From: Microbulbifer marinus
GTDB lineage: Bacteria > Pseudomonadota > Gammaproteobacteria > Pseudomonadales > Cellvibrionaceae
DNA length: 64,000 nucleotides
NCBI RefSeq assembly: GCF_900107725.1
Contig: NZ_FNQO01000003.1
Location: forward strand, 372,001-436,000
Direction of reading: 5' to 3'
In this document: in pieces, positions 52,088 through 62,287 of the stretch
Position numbering within the stretch: the first letter of the stretch is position 1
How the letters are laid out: every line of letters starts with the position of its first letter
Notes under the pieces: model-generated
Databases searched by the model: none
What the model was told of the DNA's origin: nothing
Seen by the model: the letters and a program-made list of their open reading frames with translations, nothing else
Program-made: the position numbers and the translations under genes

Positions 52088-53580
52088 CAGTGTCCTCCGA
52101 GGACTCTCTCGATTTCTTCCGGTTTATCGTGCACGCCAAAGCGGTCGACGATCGTCTCGCTGGCTTCGTTCAAGCCCACCAGCTCCACCTGAGCGCCTTC
52201 GCGGCGGAACTTGATTACCGCCTTGTCCAGCGCGTGTACCGCCGAGATATCCCAGAAATGGGCGCGGCTCAGGTCGATGACTACTTTATCCACCACTTCC
52301 TTGAAATCAAACGCAGCGACAAACTTGTCGGCGGAATTGAAAAATACCTGTCCGACGATTTTATAGGTGCGGCGGCTCTCGGCTTCATCCAGCTCGCTGG
52401 CCACATACATAAAGTGGCTCACTTTGTTGGCGAAGAACAGCGACGCCAGCAGCACGCCGACAAATACACCATAGGCCAGGTTGTGGGTCCACACTACCAC
52501 AATCACTGTGGCCAGCATCACCAGATTGGTGGACAGCGGGTGGCGCTTCAGATTGCGGATGGAGTCCCAGCTGAAGGTACCGATAGACACCATAATCATT
52601 ACCGCCACCAGCGCCGCCATCGGAATCACCGCCACCCAGTCGCTCAGGAACACTACCAGTGTTAGCAGGCCGACACCCGCCACCAGCGTCGACAGGCGGC
52701 CGCGACCACCGGATTTCACGTTGATGACCGACTGGCCGATCATCGCACAGCCGGCCATGCCGCCCAGGGTGCCGGCGGCGATATTGGCGATGCCCTGCCC
52801 CTTGCACTCGCGGTTCTTGTCACTCGGCGTATCGGTGATGTCATCGACGATGGTGGCGGTCATCAGAGATTCCAGCAGGCCAACGACTGCCAGGCCGGCG
52901 GAGTACGGGAAGATAATCTGCAGCGTTTCGAAGTTCAGCGGCACCTCCGGCCACAGGAAGATCGGCAGCGTATCCGGTAACTCGCCCATATCACCCACGG
53001 TGCGGATATCCAGCCCCATAGTGACCGCCACTCCGGTCAGCAGCAGGATGCAGACCAGCGGTGACGGCACTGTCTTGCCGATCACCGGAATCAGCGGAAA
53101 CAGGTAGATGATACCGAGGCCCGCCGCGGTCATCGCGTACACCTGCCAGCTGCCGCCGATCAGCTCCGGCATCTGCGCCATAAAGATCAGAATCGCCAGC
53201 GCATTCACGAAGCCGGTCACCACCGCACGGGAGACAAAGCTCATCAGGCTGCCCAGCTTCAGGTAGCCGGCGATGATCTGCAGCACGCCGGTCAGCAGTG
53301 TCGCCGCCAACAGGTACTGCAGGCCGTGCTCCTTAACCAGCGTCACCATCAGCAGCGCCATGGCGCCGGTGGCAGCAGAAATCATGCCCGGGCGACCACC
53401 CACAAAGGCAATCACCACCGCGATACAGAAAGACGCGTAGAGACCGACCCGCGGGTCGACGCCGGCGATGATGGAGAAGGCGATGGCTTCTGGAATCAGC
53501 GCCAGGGCCACCACCAGGCCGGCGAGTACGTCGCGGCGGATATTACCGAACCAGTCGGCTTTGGTTGAGGAGAGCAACAT
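52087..53580 (-). CDS. SulP family anion transporter with STAS domain
   Basis: A 497-residue membrane transporter. The N-terminal [20 protein letters not shown], the [14 protein letters not shown] region and the [20 protein letters not shown] motif are typical of SulP. More than ten helices precede a C-terminal STAS domain (about residues 395-490; [20 protein letters not shown]). Substrates in the family are sulfate, bicarbonate or dicarboxylates and cannot be told apart here. The ATG at 53578-53580 was chosen over an upstream TTG. It is divergent from the ABC-exporter operon. Confidence 0.9.
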   Translation of the reverse strand: MLLSSTKADWFGNIRRDVLAGLVVALALIPEAIAFSIIAGVDPRVGLYASFCIAVVIAFVGGRPGMISAATGAMALLMVTLVKEHGLQYLLAATLLTGVLQIIAGYLKLGSLMSFVSRAVVTGFVNALAILIFMAQMPELIGGSWQVYAMTAAGLGIIYLFPLIPVIGKTVPSPLVCILLLTGVAVTMGLDIRTVGDMGELPDTLPIFLWPEVPLNFETLQIIFPYSAGLAVVGLLESLMTATIVDDITDTPSDKNRECKGQGIANIAAGTLGGMAGCAMIGQSVINVKSGGRGRLSTLVAGVGLLTLVVFLSDWVAVIPMAALVAVMIMVSIGTFSWDSIRNLKRHPLSTNLVMLATVIVVVWTHNLAYGVFVGVLLASLFFANKVSHFMYVASELDEAESRRTYKIVGQVFFNSADKFVAAFDFKEVVDKVVIDLSRAHFWDISAVHALDKAVIKFRREGAQVELVGLNEASETIVDRFGVHDKPEEIERVLGGH

Positions 53581-53698
53581 AGGTAGCAATTACGGAATTG
53601 GTCAAAAAAAGGCCGCGCACTCTACCACAAATGGCCCCTGCCCCGCATTTCCGGCAAACGCCCCCAACCTGGAGGTTGGCCGGAAAACTGGCGCTTAT

Positions 53699-53759
53699 GT
53701 CCGGCGGACCGCGAGGCGGACAGCGGACACCTGCAGCGGACACCTGCAGTGGTGTCCGC
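53699..53759 (+). promoter_or_regulatory. Palindromic upstream activating sites for an NtrC-type activator
   Basis: GCGGACACC-TGCAGT-GGTGTCCGC (53736-53759) is a perfect 9-base inverted repeat. Directly before it, GCGGACACCTGCA is repeated exactly (53723-53735 and 53736-53748), and GTCCG-G-CGGAC lies at 53699-53709. The cluster is about 60-120 bases upstream of the sigma-54 promoter, the normal distance for an activator of the NtrC type. The operon encodes just such an activator. Confidence 0.75.
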
Positions 53760-53817
53760 CATCGCCAAACAAATAAAAACCTCAATAATTTCAAGCACTT
53801 AACAGGCGGCAAAAAAC

Positions 53818-53832
53818 TGGCACGGCCCTTGC
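53818..53832 (+). promoter_or_regulatory. Sigma-54 (-24/-12) promoter
   Basis: TGGCACGGCCCTTGC matches the consensus TGGCACR-N4-TTGC at every defined position, including GG-N10-GC spacing. Transcription should start near 53843, about 125 bases before the adaptor gene. The promoter, the upstream palindromes and the sigma-54 activator encoded in the same locus form a consistent set. Confidence 0.88.
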
Positions 53833-53968
53833 GTTAGTGCAACACAAAGCGGGGCCAAGTGGATATGCCGCCCTGCATCCAAAGTCGACCGCCCGCGCGT
53901 CACAACTTTGATAAACGCAGCGCCGGTGACAAGAAATTAAAGAGAAACACTGTTCAGGAACAACGGTA

Positions 53969-55249
53969 ATGATCAGAGACACCTCGGGGCAGGACGTACA
54001 AGTCGCCGCAGTACCAGCGTGGAAAAACCCTAAGACACTGAAAATCGGTAGCGCCGCCCTGCTGACCCTCGCCTTCCTGGCCTGGGGTATCAGCTCCTGG
54101 CACGCCACCGGCTCGGTGGACAGCACCCTGTCACTGTCGCGCATCAACATCGCCCAGGTGGAGCGTGGCGACCTGATCCGAGATCTGGTCGTGCAGGGCA
54201 AGGTGGTGGCCGCCAACAGCCCCACCCTGTATAGCCCGGCCCAAGGCATCGTCAAGTTTGCAGTCAAGGCCGGCGATAGTGTCGAGCAGGGCCAGCTGCT
54301 GGCGGAGGTGGACAGCCCGGAGCTGACCAATCAGCTGGCGCAGGAGAAAGCGCTGCTCAACAAACTGACCGTCGAACTGCAGCGGCAGAAGATCCAGGCC
54401 AAGCGCCAGCAGCTGGAAAACCAGCAGAAGGCCGACCTGGCCAAGGTCAATCTCACCGCCGCCCGCCGCGAACAGAAACGCGCGGAATTATCGATGGAGA
54501 AGCAGATCATCTCGCAGCTGGACTTCGAGAAGACCGGCGACGACCTGGCGCGGGCGCAGCTGGAATACGAACAGGCGGTGCAGAACGCCGAGCTGGAGAA
54601 GGAGTCTCTCGCGTTTGAAACCCAGACCCTGGAACTGCAGGTCTCCCAGCAAAAACTGCAGGTGACAGAGCTGGAGCGCCGGGTACGCGACCTGAAGATT
54701 CTGTCGCCGGTAAAGGGCACTATCGGCAGCCTGGCCGTAGCCCAGCGCAGCGCCATACCGGCCAACGCCCCTCTGATTACCGTGGTCGACCTGACCAGCT
54801 TCGAGCTGGAAGCTGCCGTGCCGGAAAACTACGCCGACGACCTCGGGCTGGCGATGGCAGTGGAAATCAACCTCGGCGGTAAGAAGCTGCCCGGCGAGAT
54901 CACCGCGATATCCCCCGAAGTCATCAACAACCAGGTGCAGGCACGCGTGCGCTTCACCGACGGACAGCCACAAAACCTGCGCCAGAACCTGCGCCTGACC
55001 GCCCGCATCCTGCTGGAAAACCGCAGCGACGTCATGCTGGTCAAGCGCGGCTCCTTCCTCGATCAGAGCGGCGGCCGCTACGCATTCCGCCTCAACGACG
55101 ACCAGCAGGCGGAGCGGGTGCCCATCCAGATCGGCGCCCTCGGCCTGAGCCAGGTGGAAATCGTCTCGGGCCTGAAGGAGGGGGATCGCATTATCGTTTC
55201 CTCCGCCGAGCAACTGGAAAACGCACAACTGGTTGCACTCAAGCAATAA
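53969..55249 (+). CDS. HlyD/MacA-type periplasmic adaptor protein
   Basis: A 426-residue membrane-fusion protein. A single N-terminal membrane helix (about residues 29-46) is followed by a lipoyl-like half (LYSPAQGIVKFAVKAGDSVEQGQLLAEVDSPEL, written in family form around residues 85-120). A long alpha-helical hairpin (about 115-240) comes next, and then the second lipoyl half (ILSPVKGTIGSLAV) and beta-barrel domains. It should link the inner-membrane ABC exporter to an outer-membrane TolC-type channel; no such channel gene is in the window. It is the first gene under the sigma-54 promoter. Confidence 0.9.
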   Translation: MIRDTSGQDVQVAAVPAWKNPKTLKIGSAALLTLAFLAWGISSWHATGSVDSTLSLSRINIAQVERGDLIRDLVVQGKVVAANSPTLYSPAQGIVKFAVKAGDSVEQGQLLAEVDSPELTNQLAQEKALLNKLTVELQRQKIQAKRQQLENQQKADLAKVNLTAARREQKRAELSMEKQIISQLDFEKTGDDLARAQLEYEQAVQNAELEKESLAFETQTLELQVSQQKLQVTELERRVRDLKILSPVKGTIGSLAVAQRSAIPANAPLITVVDLTSFELEAAVPENYADDLGLAMAVEINLGGKKLPGEITAISPEVINNQVQARVRFTDGQPQNLRQNLRLTARILLENRSDVMLVKRGSFLDQSGGRYAFRLNDDQQAERVPIQIGALGLSQVEIVSGLKEGDRIIVSSAEQLENAQLVALKQ

Positions 55250-55314
55250 GCCTCCGTTTTTTATCGCACAACATTTAACGAAGAATCAAAGTCAAAACAA
55301 AAGGGAAATTCGCC

Positions 55315-56016
55315 ATGCTGAAAATGCACAATATCCGCAAGAGTTATCGCACCGACACCATAGAAACCCACGCGCTGCGGGATTTCAGCCTGCAAGTGAA
55401 CGAAGGCGAGTTCGTTTCCGTCACCGGCCCCAGTGGCTCCGGCAAGACCACCTTCCTGAATATCGCCGGCCTGCTGGAAACCCCCACCGGCGGCCAGTAC
55501 CTGCTGGATGGCGAGGATGTCAGCAGCCTGAATGATCGCGACCGCTCCCGTTTGCGCAATGAAAAAATCGGCTTCATTTTCCAGGGCTTCAACCTGATCC
55601 CGGACCTGAACCTGTTCGACAATATCGACGTTCCGTTGCGCTACCGCGGCTTCAATGCCAAGGAGCGCAAAAAGCGCATCGAGAAAGTGCTGGAACAGGT
55701 CGGCCTGTCTGCACGCGCCAAGCATCTGCCGGCGCAGCTGTCCGGCGGTCAGCAGCAGCGCGTTGCCATCGCCCGCGCACTCGCCGGTGAACCGCGCTTC
55801 CTGCTCGCGGACGAACCGACCGGTAACCTGGACTCGCTGATGGCCCGCCAGGTAATGGAGCTGCTGGAATTCATCAACGAGTGGGGCACCACCATCGTCA
55901 TGGTTACCCACGATCCGGATCTGGCGCGCCGCGCGCACCGCAATATCCAGATCGTCGATGGCCAGGTTTCCGATCTGCAGCACGGCACTGTCGGCGCCGC
56001 CCGCGAAATCGCATAA
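55315..56016 (+). CDS. ABC exporter ATPase (MacB/LolD-like)
   Basis: A 233-residue ATPase. Walker A is GPSGSGKTT (about residues 39-47), the signature motif is LSGGQQQR, Walker B is FLLADEP, and the H-loop is VTHDPDLA. The sequence fits the MacB/LolD/FtsE type, which powers mechanotransmission exporters. It lies 65 bases after the adaptor and 11 bases before the first permease. All catalytic motifs are intact. Confidence 0.94.
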   Translation: MLKMHNIRKSYRTDTIETHALRDFSLQVNEGEFVSVTGPSGSGKTTFLNIAGLLETPTGGQYLLDGEDVSSLNDRDRSRLRNEKIGFIFQGFNLIPDLNLFDNIDVPLRYRGFNAKERKKRIEKVLEQVGLSARAKHLPAQLSGGQQQRVAIARALAGEPRFLLADEPTGNLDSLMARQVMELLEFINEWGTTIVMVTHDPDLARRAHRNIQIVDGQVSDLQHGTVGAAREIA

Positions 56017-56027
56017 GGGAGACTGTC

Positions 56028-57341
56028 ATGATCGGTTACTACATTTCCCTGGCGATGCGCAGCCTGCGCGGCACGCCAATATTGAGTACCCTGATGATCG
56101 CGGCCATCGCCGTCGGTGTCGGCGCGTGCATGACGGTGCTGACCCTGAACTACATGATGTCGCAGAATGCCCTCGCCCATAAAGACGACGTGCTCTACGC
56201 GGTGCAGCTGGACGGTTGGGATCCAAACGAGGCGGCTGACACCGCCAATGAGCTGCCCTGGCAGCTGACCTACCAGGATGCGACCGCATTACTGCGCTCG
56301 GATATTCCGACGCGCCAGGTGGCCATGCACCGTTTTGGCTTTACGATCACGCTGGACGAGTCGGAGATGCGCCCGTTTACTGCCGATGCCCGCATCACCA
56401 CGGCGGACTTCTTCGGCCTGTTTGATGTGCCGTTCCTGTTCGGTGGCACCTGGAACGCAGATGCGGACTTCTCTCCGGTGCAACAGGTGGTGCTGTCCAA
56501 AGCCACCAATGACAAGGTGTTCGGAGGGGAAAACAGTGTCGGCAAGACCATCAACCTGAACGGTGAACCCTTCACCGTGGTCGGGATCATCGATCACTGG
56601 AACCCGTCACCAAAGGTCTATGACCTGAACAACAACCCGTTCGCCGACAGCGAGGAAATCTACATACCGTTTGGCCTGCACCGGAAATTCGAGATTTACA
56701 GCTGGGGCAACACCAACGGCTGGTCACATTCGAACGAAGAGGGTTACGAGGGGTTCCTGCAGGGCGAGAGCGTCTGGGTTCAATATTGGGTGGAGCTCGA
56801 CACAGCGGCACAGAAGGAAAAATACGAGGAGTACCTGACCGGCTATATTCGCCAGCAGAAGGAGCAGGGTCGCTTCCAACGTCCACTGAAATTTGCCCTA
56901 TCCAAGCCGTCCGAGTGGCTGGTGCTGAACGAAGTCCTGCGCGACGACAACCGGGTACTCGGCTGGCTGTCACTGGCCTTCCTGCTGGTCTGTGTGGTCA
57001 ACGCGGTAGCGCTGCTGCTGGCCAAGTTTTTGCGCAAGGCACCGGAGGCCGGTGTGCGCCGCGCACTGGGCGCCAGTCGCAATGCAATCTTTATCCAGCA
57101 CCTGATCGAGAGCAGCTGTATCGGCGTGCTCGGTGGGCTGCTGGGTATTCTACTGTCGCTGCTGGGGCTCGGCGGTGTACGCCAACTGGCCATGGGGCGG
57201 ATCGATCAGATCGCGTCAATGGACTGGCTGATGGTACTCGCCGCAATCGGACTGGCGGTACTGGCCAGCTTGCTGGCGGGCCTGTATCCGGCCTGGCGTA
57301 TCAGCCGCACCAACCCCTCCATCTACCTGAAAACCCAGTGA
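56028..57341 (+). CDS. ABC exporter permease, MacB/FtsX type
   Basis: A 437-residue permease. An N-terminal helix (about residues 17-38), a large periplasmic MacB-PCD-like domain (about 40-280) and three C-terminal helices follow the FtsX pattern. KAPEAGVRRALGASRNAIFIQHLIES is the typical coupling segment. The ATG at 56028 follows GGGAGACTGTC. It and the next gene are paralogs and should form a heterodimer with two copies of the ATPase. Eleven bases separate it from the second permease. Confidence 0.92.
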   Translation: MIGYYISLAMRSLRGTPILSTLMIAAIAVGVGACMTVLTLNYMMSQNALAHKDDVLYAVQLDGWDPNEAADTANELPWQLTYQDATALLRSDIPTRQVAMHRFGFTITLDESEMRPFTADARITTADFFGLFDVPFLFGGTWNADADFSPVQQVVLSKATNDKVFGGENSVGKTINLNGEPFTVVGIIDHWNPSPKVYDLNNNPFADSEEIYIPFGLHRKFEIYSWGNTNGWSHSNEEGYEGFLQGESVWVQYWVELDTAAQKEKYEEYLTGYIRQQKEQGRFQRPLKFALSKPSEWLVLNEVLRDDNRVLGWLSLAFLLVCVVNAVALLLAKFLRKAPEAGVRRALGASRNAIFIQHLIESSCIGVLGGLLGILLSLLGLGGVRQLAMGRIDQIASMDWLMVLAAIGLAVLASLLAGLYPAWRISRTNPSIYLKTQ

Positions 57342-57351
57342 GGACAGCGCC

Positions 57352-58560
57352 ATGTTTGAATTGAAACCCATGTTGTCCGCCCTGTGGCGCAACAAGATTT
57401 CCGCACTGCTGATCGCGTTGCAGCTGGCGCTGACGCTGGCGATTGTCAGTAACGCCACCGTAATCGTTCAGGACCGCCTGGAGAAGATCGCGCGCCCGAC
57501 CGGCATAGCGGTCAGCGATATCATCTCCGTGACCTTTATGCCAGTGCCGGTAAATTACGATATGGCCAGCGCCGTTGCCGCAGACCTTGAGTTACTGCGC
57601 AATATGCCGGGAGTCATGGATGCGACGGTGACCAATCAGATACCGCTATCGGGGTCCGGCTCCGCCAGCACCTACTTCACCGAGCCGAACCAGGAAATCG
57701 GTGGTGAGAACGCCAACTACTACCAGACCGACGAACACTTCATCGATACGCTGGGATTGAACCTGGTGGCCGGTCGCAACTTCACCCGTGCGGACTTCGA
57801 TGTGATTGGTCCCAATGATACCTATGAACCGCGCGTTGCCATCATCACGCAGAAATTCGCCGACGTGATGTTTCCCGGTGAAGACGCCGTGGGCAAATTC
57901 TTCTACAGCGGCGGTGACGGCAAACCGAGGGAGATCATCGGTGTGGTAGAACGGCATTTGGGCGCCTGGCCCAGCTGGTCGAAGGCAGGCCAGGTGGCCT
58001 TCTATCCACTGCTGGTGACCGGCAATCACAAGCGCTACCTGATCCGCACCGAGCCGGGCCAGCGCGATGTCGTGTACAAACAGATTGAGGAGAAACTGGC
58101 CGAACGCGATCCGCAGCGTGTTATCCACCTGGATACGCTGTCAAAGAAGATGGCGCAGAGCTACGTCAGTGACAATGTCATGGTGAAGGTATTGTCTGCC
58201 GTGATGACGCTGCTGACCTTTATCGTCGCCCTCGGCATTATCGGCCTGACGATTTTCTGGATTAACCAGCGCAGCAAGCAGATCGGTGTGCGGCGTGCGC
58301 TTGGCGCTACCCGTGCCAATATCAGTCGCTACTTCCTGGTGGAAAACACCCTGATCGCCGGCACTGGCCTGGTAATCGGCATGGCGGCAGCGCAGGTGAT
58401 CAATCACTTTATGGTGAACCAGTTCAGCCAGCCCGCCCTGTCGATGGCGACATTGCTGATCTGCGCGGCGATACTGCTGAGCGTCAGCGTAACGGCAGCC
58501 CTGGCTCCTGCCATCCGCGCAGCCAATATATCTCCGGCCATGGCCACCAGAAGCGTCTAA
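57352..58560 (+). CDS. ABC exporter permease, MacB/FtsX type
   Basis: A 402-residue paralog of the preceding permease, with the same layout: one N-terminal helix (about residues 19-36), a periplasmic domain (about 40-270) and three C-terminal helices. It contains SKQIGVRRALGATRANISRYFLVEN. The pair with different periplasmic domains suggests a heterodimeric exporter, possibly for peptides, lipids or antimicrobial compounds; the substrate cannot be read. A hairpin follows its stop codon. Confidence 0.92.
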   Translation: MFELKPMLSALWRNKISALLIALQLALTLAIVSNATVIVQDRLEKIARPTGIAVSDIISVTFMPVPVNYDMASAVAADLELLRNMPGVMDATVTNQIPLSGSGSASTYFTEPNQEIGGENANYYQTDEHFIDTLGLNLVAGRNFTRADFDVIGPNDTYEPRVAIITQKFADVMFPGEDAVGKFFYSGGDGKPREIIGVVERHLGAWPSWSKAGQVAFYPLLVTGNHKRYLIRTEPGQRDVVYKQIEEKLAERDPQRVIHLDTLSKKMAQSYVSDNVMVKVLSAVMTLLTFIVALGIIGLTIFWINQRSKQIGVRRALGATRANISRYFLVENTLIAGTGLVIGMAAAQVINHFMVNQFSQPALSMATLLICAAILLSVSVTAALAPAIRAANISPAMATRSV

Positions 58561-58582
58561 TCGCCATTTCCTGTATGAAAAA

Positions 58583-58604
58583 CAAGGGGGAGAAATCCCC
58601 CTTG
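58583..58604 (+). other. GNRA-loop hairpin between permease and NTF2-like gene
   Basis: CAAGGGGGA pairs with TCCCCCTTG across a GAAA tetraloop. No T run follows (CCTTACC), so it probably stabilises or processes the operon mRNA and does not end it. A similar T-less hairpin, GCCAGGCG-CAA-CGCCTGGC, lies at 59200-59218 before the response-regulator gene. Confidence 0.65.
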
Positions 58605-58634
58605 CCTTACCTGCAAAAAATTCAAGGAATTCCC

Positions 58635-59183
58635 ATGCCAAAGCTGCTAGGAGCACTGTTATCTATTGCCGCTCTCTCTGCCACCCTATCTGCCCCGCTA
58701 TCCGCACAGGCAGAGGAGCACCCTGTGGTAGCGGGTCCGACAACACCCCAGAGCCTGATCGAGGAGATTTCTGCCGCGGACCGCCGGCTATTCGAGGCCG
58801 TTTTCAATCGCTGCGACCTGAATGCTTCCCAGAGCCTGGTAACGGAAGACTTTGAGTTCTACCACGACAAGTGGGGCAAGACCGCCGATTCCGGTGCCGA
58901 GTTTCTGAAATCGATTCGCGATATGTGCGAAGGTCGTAAGACCGGCCGTAATATACAGGCGCGACGGGAGCTGATCGCCGACAGCGTCAGGATTTTCCCG
59001 CTGAATAATTTCGGAGCCATTCAGACGGGTACGCACAAGTTTTACGGGCTGCCGCCGGGTAAGGCGCCGGTCTTACGCGAAACCGGCCAGTTTACTCACG
59101 TCTGGCAAAAGGTATCCGGACAATGGAAGCTGGCTCGAGTATTGAGCTACGACCACCAGCCCGCCGCAGAAGGTTCCGAGTAA
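58635..59183 (+). CDS. Secreted NTF2-like (DUF4440) protein
   Basis: A 182-residue protein with a signal peptide (MPKLLGALLSIAALSATLSA, cleavage near QAEE). A SnoaL/DUF4440-like NTF2 fold follows: EEISAADRRLFEAVFNRCDLNASQSLVTEDFEFYHDKWG, here abbreviated by position (about residues 46-84), then the C-terminal GQFTHVWQKVSGQWKLARVL. The ATG at 58635 is preceded by AAGGAA; a longer upstream frame is not used. It sits between the exporter and its regulators. It could be a periplasmic accessory or a small enzyme; there is no firm function. Confidence 0.82.
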   Translation: MPKLLGALLSIAALSATLSAPLSAQAEEHPVVAGPTTPQSLIEEISAADRRLFEAVFNRCDLNASQSLVTEDFEFYHDKWGKTADSGAEFLKSIRDMCEGRKTGRNIQARRELIADSVRIFPLNNFGAIQTGTHKFYGLPPGKAPVLRETGQFTHVWQKVSGQWKLARVLSYDHQPAAEGSE

Positions 59184-59329
59184 CCCTGGACCATCACGCG
59201 CCAGGCGCAACGCCTGGCCAAGTCCACCCCCCTCTACGCGCCGTGCACCTGCCCGCCATTTCACGAATACCGGTATAAGGGCATAATGTCAGCGCGGCCT
59301 CAATTACGGATCTTAATAACGGCAAAGCA

Positions 59330-60685
59330 ATGGAAAAGGTACTGATCATCGACGACAACCCGGGCATCATTTCAGCCCTTGAGTTGTTGTTGTCCCTGCA
59401 CGGCATCGATACAGTGAGCGCCGTTACCCCCCCTGCTGGCCTGCAATTACTGCGTGAAAACCCGGATGTAAGCCTGGTCATTCAGGATATGAACTTCACT
59501 GCGGACACCACATCCGGAGAGGAAGGGCGCGAGCTTTTCTTTGCCATTCGGGACATCAAGCCGGACCTGCCAGTAATTCTGCTCACCGCCTGGACGCAGC
59601 TGGAAATGGCCGTGGAGCTGGTCAAGGCCGGCGCAGCCGACTACCTGGGCAAGCCCTGGGACGACAACAAGCTGATTTCGACGGTCAAAAACCTACTGGA
59701 ACTGAATGAACTGCAGGAACAACAGCGCAAGTCGCAGCAGCAAGCCAGGCAGGCACGCGAGCAACTGCGCGAAAATTTCGATCTGCAAAACATCATCTAC
59801 CGCAGCGATGCGATGCAGAAGCTGCTGGAAATGGCCACCCAGGTGGCCAGGTCGGATGTGCCGGTACTGATCACCGGCCCCAACGGCGCCGGCAAGGAAA
59901 AAATTGCCGATATCGTGCAGGCCAACTCGCCGCTGCGCGACGGCCCTTATATCAAAGTCAACGTAGGCGCACTGCCGGAGGAACTGATGGAGGCCGAACT
60001 GTTCGGCGCCGAGCCGGGCGCCTACACCGGTGCCGGCAATCGCGCGCGCCAGGGTCGCTTCGAAGCGGCTGACGGCGGCACTCTGTTTCTCGACGAGATC
60101 GGTGAGCTGTCCGCCAGCGGCCAGGTGAAATTGTTGCGGGTATTGCAGACCGGCGAGTTCCAGCGTCTCGGCAGCAGTCAGACCCGCAAGGTCAGGGTGC
60201 GCGTGATCAGCGCGACCAACAGCGATCTGCCGCAACAGATTGCCGACGGAAATTTTCGCCAGGACCTCTTCTACCGCCTGAATGTGATCGAGCTGAAACT
60301 GCCACCACTGTGCGACCGACCAGAAGATATATTGCCGCTGGCACGCAGCTTCCTCGATATGGGGCCGGGTGAGACGAAGCAGCTGTCGCCGCAGGCACAG
60401 TCGGCGCTGATGCGCTATCGCTGGCCGGGTAATGTGCGCGAATTGCAGAACACCATGCAGCGCGCTGCGGTACTGAGCCAGTCCGAAACGATCGATGAGC
60501 AAACGCTGGCGCTGCCGGCGGAGCAGAGTATCGACAAAGCCGATGTCAGCTTTGAGCCGAGTCGCGAGCTACTGGAACAGACCCTGACCAGCTGCAATGG
60601 CGTCATCGCCCAGGCGGCGCGGGAGCTCGGCATGAGCCGGCAGGCACTCTACCGCCGCCTGGATAAATACGGTATTCCCTACTGA
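59330..60685 (+). CDS. Sigma-54-dependent response regulator (NtrC family)
   Basis: A 451-residue activator. It has a receiver domain (residues 1-120; acidic pocket near residues 8-9, phospho-Asp53, Thr87, Lys108), an AAA+ domain (about 155-390) and a Fis-type helix-turn-helix (about 425-448). The Walker A is GPNGAGKE (183-190), where many relatives have GESGTGKE. The sigma-54 contact loop is GAYTGA (230-235) in place of GAFTGA, a conservative change. Walker B is LFLDEIGEL. It very likely binds the GCGGACACC palindromes and drives the promoter at 53818. It overlaps the kinase gene by one base (TGATG). Confidence 0.94.
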   Translation: MEKVLIIDDNPGIISALELLLSLHGIDTVSAVTPPAGLQLLRENPDVSLVIQDMNFTADTTSGEEGRELFFAIRDIKPDLPVILLTAWTQLEMAVELVKAGAADYLGKPWDDNKLISTVKNLLELNELQEQQRKSQQQARQAREQLRENFDLQNIIYRSDAMQKLLEMATQVARSDVPVLITGPNGAGKEKIADIVQANSPLRDGPYIKVNVGALPEELMEAELFGAEPGAYTGAGNRARQGRFEAADGGTLFLDEIGELSASGQVKLLRVLQTGEFQRLGSSQTRKVRVRVISATNSDLPQQIADGNFRQDLFYRLNVIELKLPPLCDRPEDILPLARSFLDMGPGETKQLSPQAQSALMRYRWPGNVRELQNTMQRAAVLSQSETIDEQTLALPAEQSIDKADVSFEPSRELLEQTLTSCNGVIAQAARELGMSRQALYRRLDKYGIPY

Positions 60686-62001
60686 TGTCCAGGCAAATCT
60701 CTCTCGAGGGTCGCGTCACCGCCATCTCGGTCGTTGCAGTAATCGCCGGCACCAGTATTCCGTTTGCGCTGCTGTACTTCGACATGGATCCACGCCTCGC
60801 ATGGGCGTCGGGCCTTATGCTCGCCCTGCCGATCACCCTGTTCCTGCTCAGGCTCGTCACCGGCCCGCTCAGCCGCACCCTGAATGCGCTCGAAGGCGGA
60901 CTGCTGAATTTCCGCGACGGCGACTTCTCGATATCGCTGGCGACCAGACGTGGTGACCAGCTCGGACAGCTGACCAAACTATACAATGAAGTCGGCGAGA
61001 TATTGCGCCGCGAGCGCGCGCACATATACCAGCGCGAACTGTTGCTCGACACGGTTATCCAGAGTTCGCCACAGGCGCTGCTGCTGGTCGACCAGGGCGA
61101 TCACATCATCTACGCCAACAGCAGCGCCCGCCACCTGCTCAACAAGGGCAGACCGATACAGGGGCTGACGCTCGAGCGCCTGCTGACCAGCTGCCCCCGG
61201 GAATTGGCCGATGCCATAGCCAAGGGCGAGGACGGCCTGTTCGGTTACAGCGACGGCGACAATCGCCAAACACTGCATATCGGCAACAGCACCTTCGTGC
61301 TCAACGCACAGAAACACCGCCTGGTCGTTATTCGCGAAATGACGCGGGAGTTGACCCGTGCCGAGGTCCAGGTGTGGAAGAAGGTCATTCGCCTGATCAG
61401 CCATGAACTGAACAATTCCCTCGCGCCCATCTCTTCGATGGCCCACAGCGGCAAACTGCTGATCAAGCAGCCGGGTAAGGAAGAGGCGCTGGAGAAAGTA
61501 TTCGATATTATCGCCGAGCGCTGTCAGCACCTGACCGAATTTACCCAGGGTTACGCGCGCTTTGCCAAACTGCCGGCACCCAGCTGCGAAACGGTGCAGT
61601 GGCAGGAACTGATCGATCGCCTCGCGCCGCTGCACGGATTTACCCTACAGGGCAGCCTGCCGAGCCGGCCGGGGTATTTCGATCCGGTGCAAATCGAACA
61701 GGCGCTGCTGAATTTATTCAAGAACGCCGCCGAGGCCGGCAGCGACAAAGATAATACCGAGCTGCTGATCAATGCCAACTCACTCGGACAGGAGCTGATC
61801 GTGCGCGATCGCGGCTGCGGTATGAGCGACAGGGTATTGCAGCAGGCGCTATTGCCCTTCTATTCCACCAAGCCCCAGGGCGTGGGACTCGGACTCGCCC
61901 TGTGTCGCGAGATCGTCGATGCCCACGGCGGCCATATACAACTGCACAACCGCCCCGGTGGCGGCTTGCAGATCAGCATACGACTGCCCTGGTCAAAATA
62001 A
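60685..62001 (+). CDS. Sensor histidine kinase
   Basis: A 438-residue membrane kinase. Two N-terminal helices (about residues 13-32 and 38-57) with almost no periplasmic loop suggest sensing in the membrane. A HAMP-like segment (about 58-115), a PAS domain (about 118-225; SPQALLLVDQGDHIIYANSS) and the kinase core follow. The phospho-His is in RLISHELNNSLAPISSM (about residue 250). ATP-binding boxes are LNLFKNAAEA, VRDRGCGMSD and GVGLGLALCREI. It is the partner of the response regulator it overlaps. The short loop fits envelope-stress or membrane-damage sensing; this is inference. Confidence 0.93.
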   Translation: MSRQISLEGRVTAISVVAVIAGTSIPFALLYFDMDPRLAWASGLMLALPITLFLLRLVTGPLSRTLNALEGGLLNFRDGDFSISLATRRGDQLGQLTKLYNEVGEILRRERAHIYQRELLLDTVIQSSPQALLLVDQGDHIIYANSSARHLLNKGRPIQGLTLERLLTSCPRELADAIAKGEDGLFGYSDGDNRQTLHIGNSTFVLNAQKHRLVVIREMTRELTRAEVQVWKKVIRLISHELNNSLAPISSMAHSGKLLIKQPGKEEALEKVFDIIAERCQHLTEFTQGYARFAKLPAPSCETVQWQELIDRLAPLHGFTLQGSLPSRPGYFDPVQIEQALLNLFKNAAEAGSDKDNTELLINANSLGQELIVRDRGCGMSDRVLQQALLPFYSTKPQGVGLGLALCREIVDAHGGHIQLHNRPGGGLQISIRLPWSK

Positions 62002-62287
62002 ATTGATTAGTCCGTACAACCCAAATTCAATCTTTATTTAGGATTTAGCGTACCAGTTAAGGCATAAACTGAAACATTTCTCATAACTTGGCGCGCTATT
62101 CTTTCCGGTCATCCTACCCCCGCCCGTCAAACTATCAGCGATCCGCGTATATCAATAACCACTCGGGTCGCTGCGGGCTAGGGACGGCTCGAAATCGGCG
62201 CAAGGCAGCGCTTTTCTTCTTTTCCTCCCGCGTATTCAGCCCGTCATCATCCATCCCTGCTACAGGAAAGTTAAAGAAGAGGGAATC

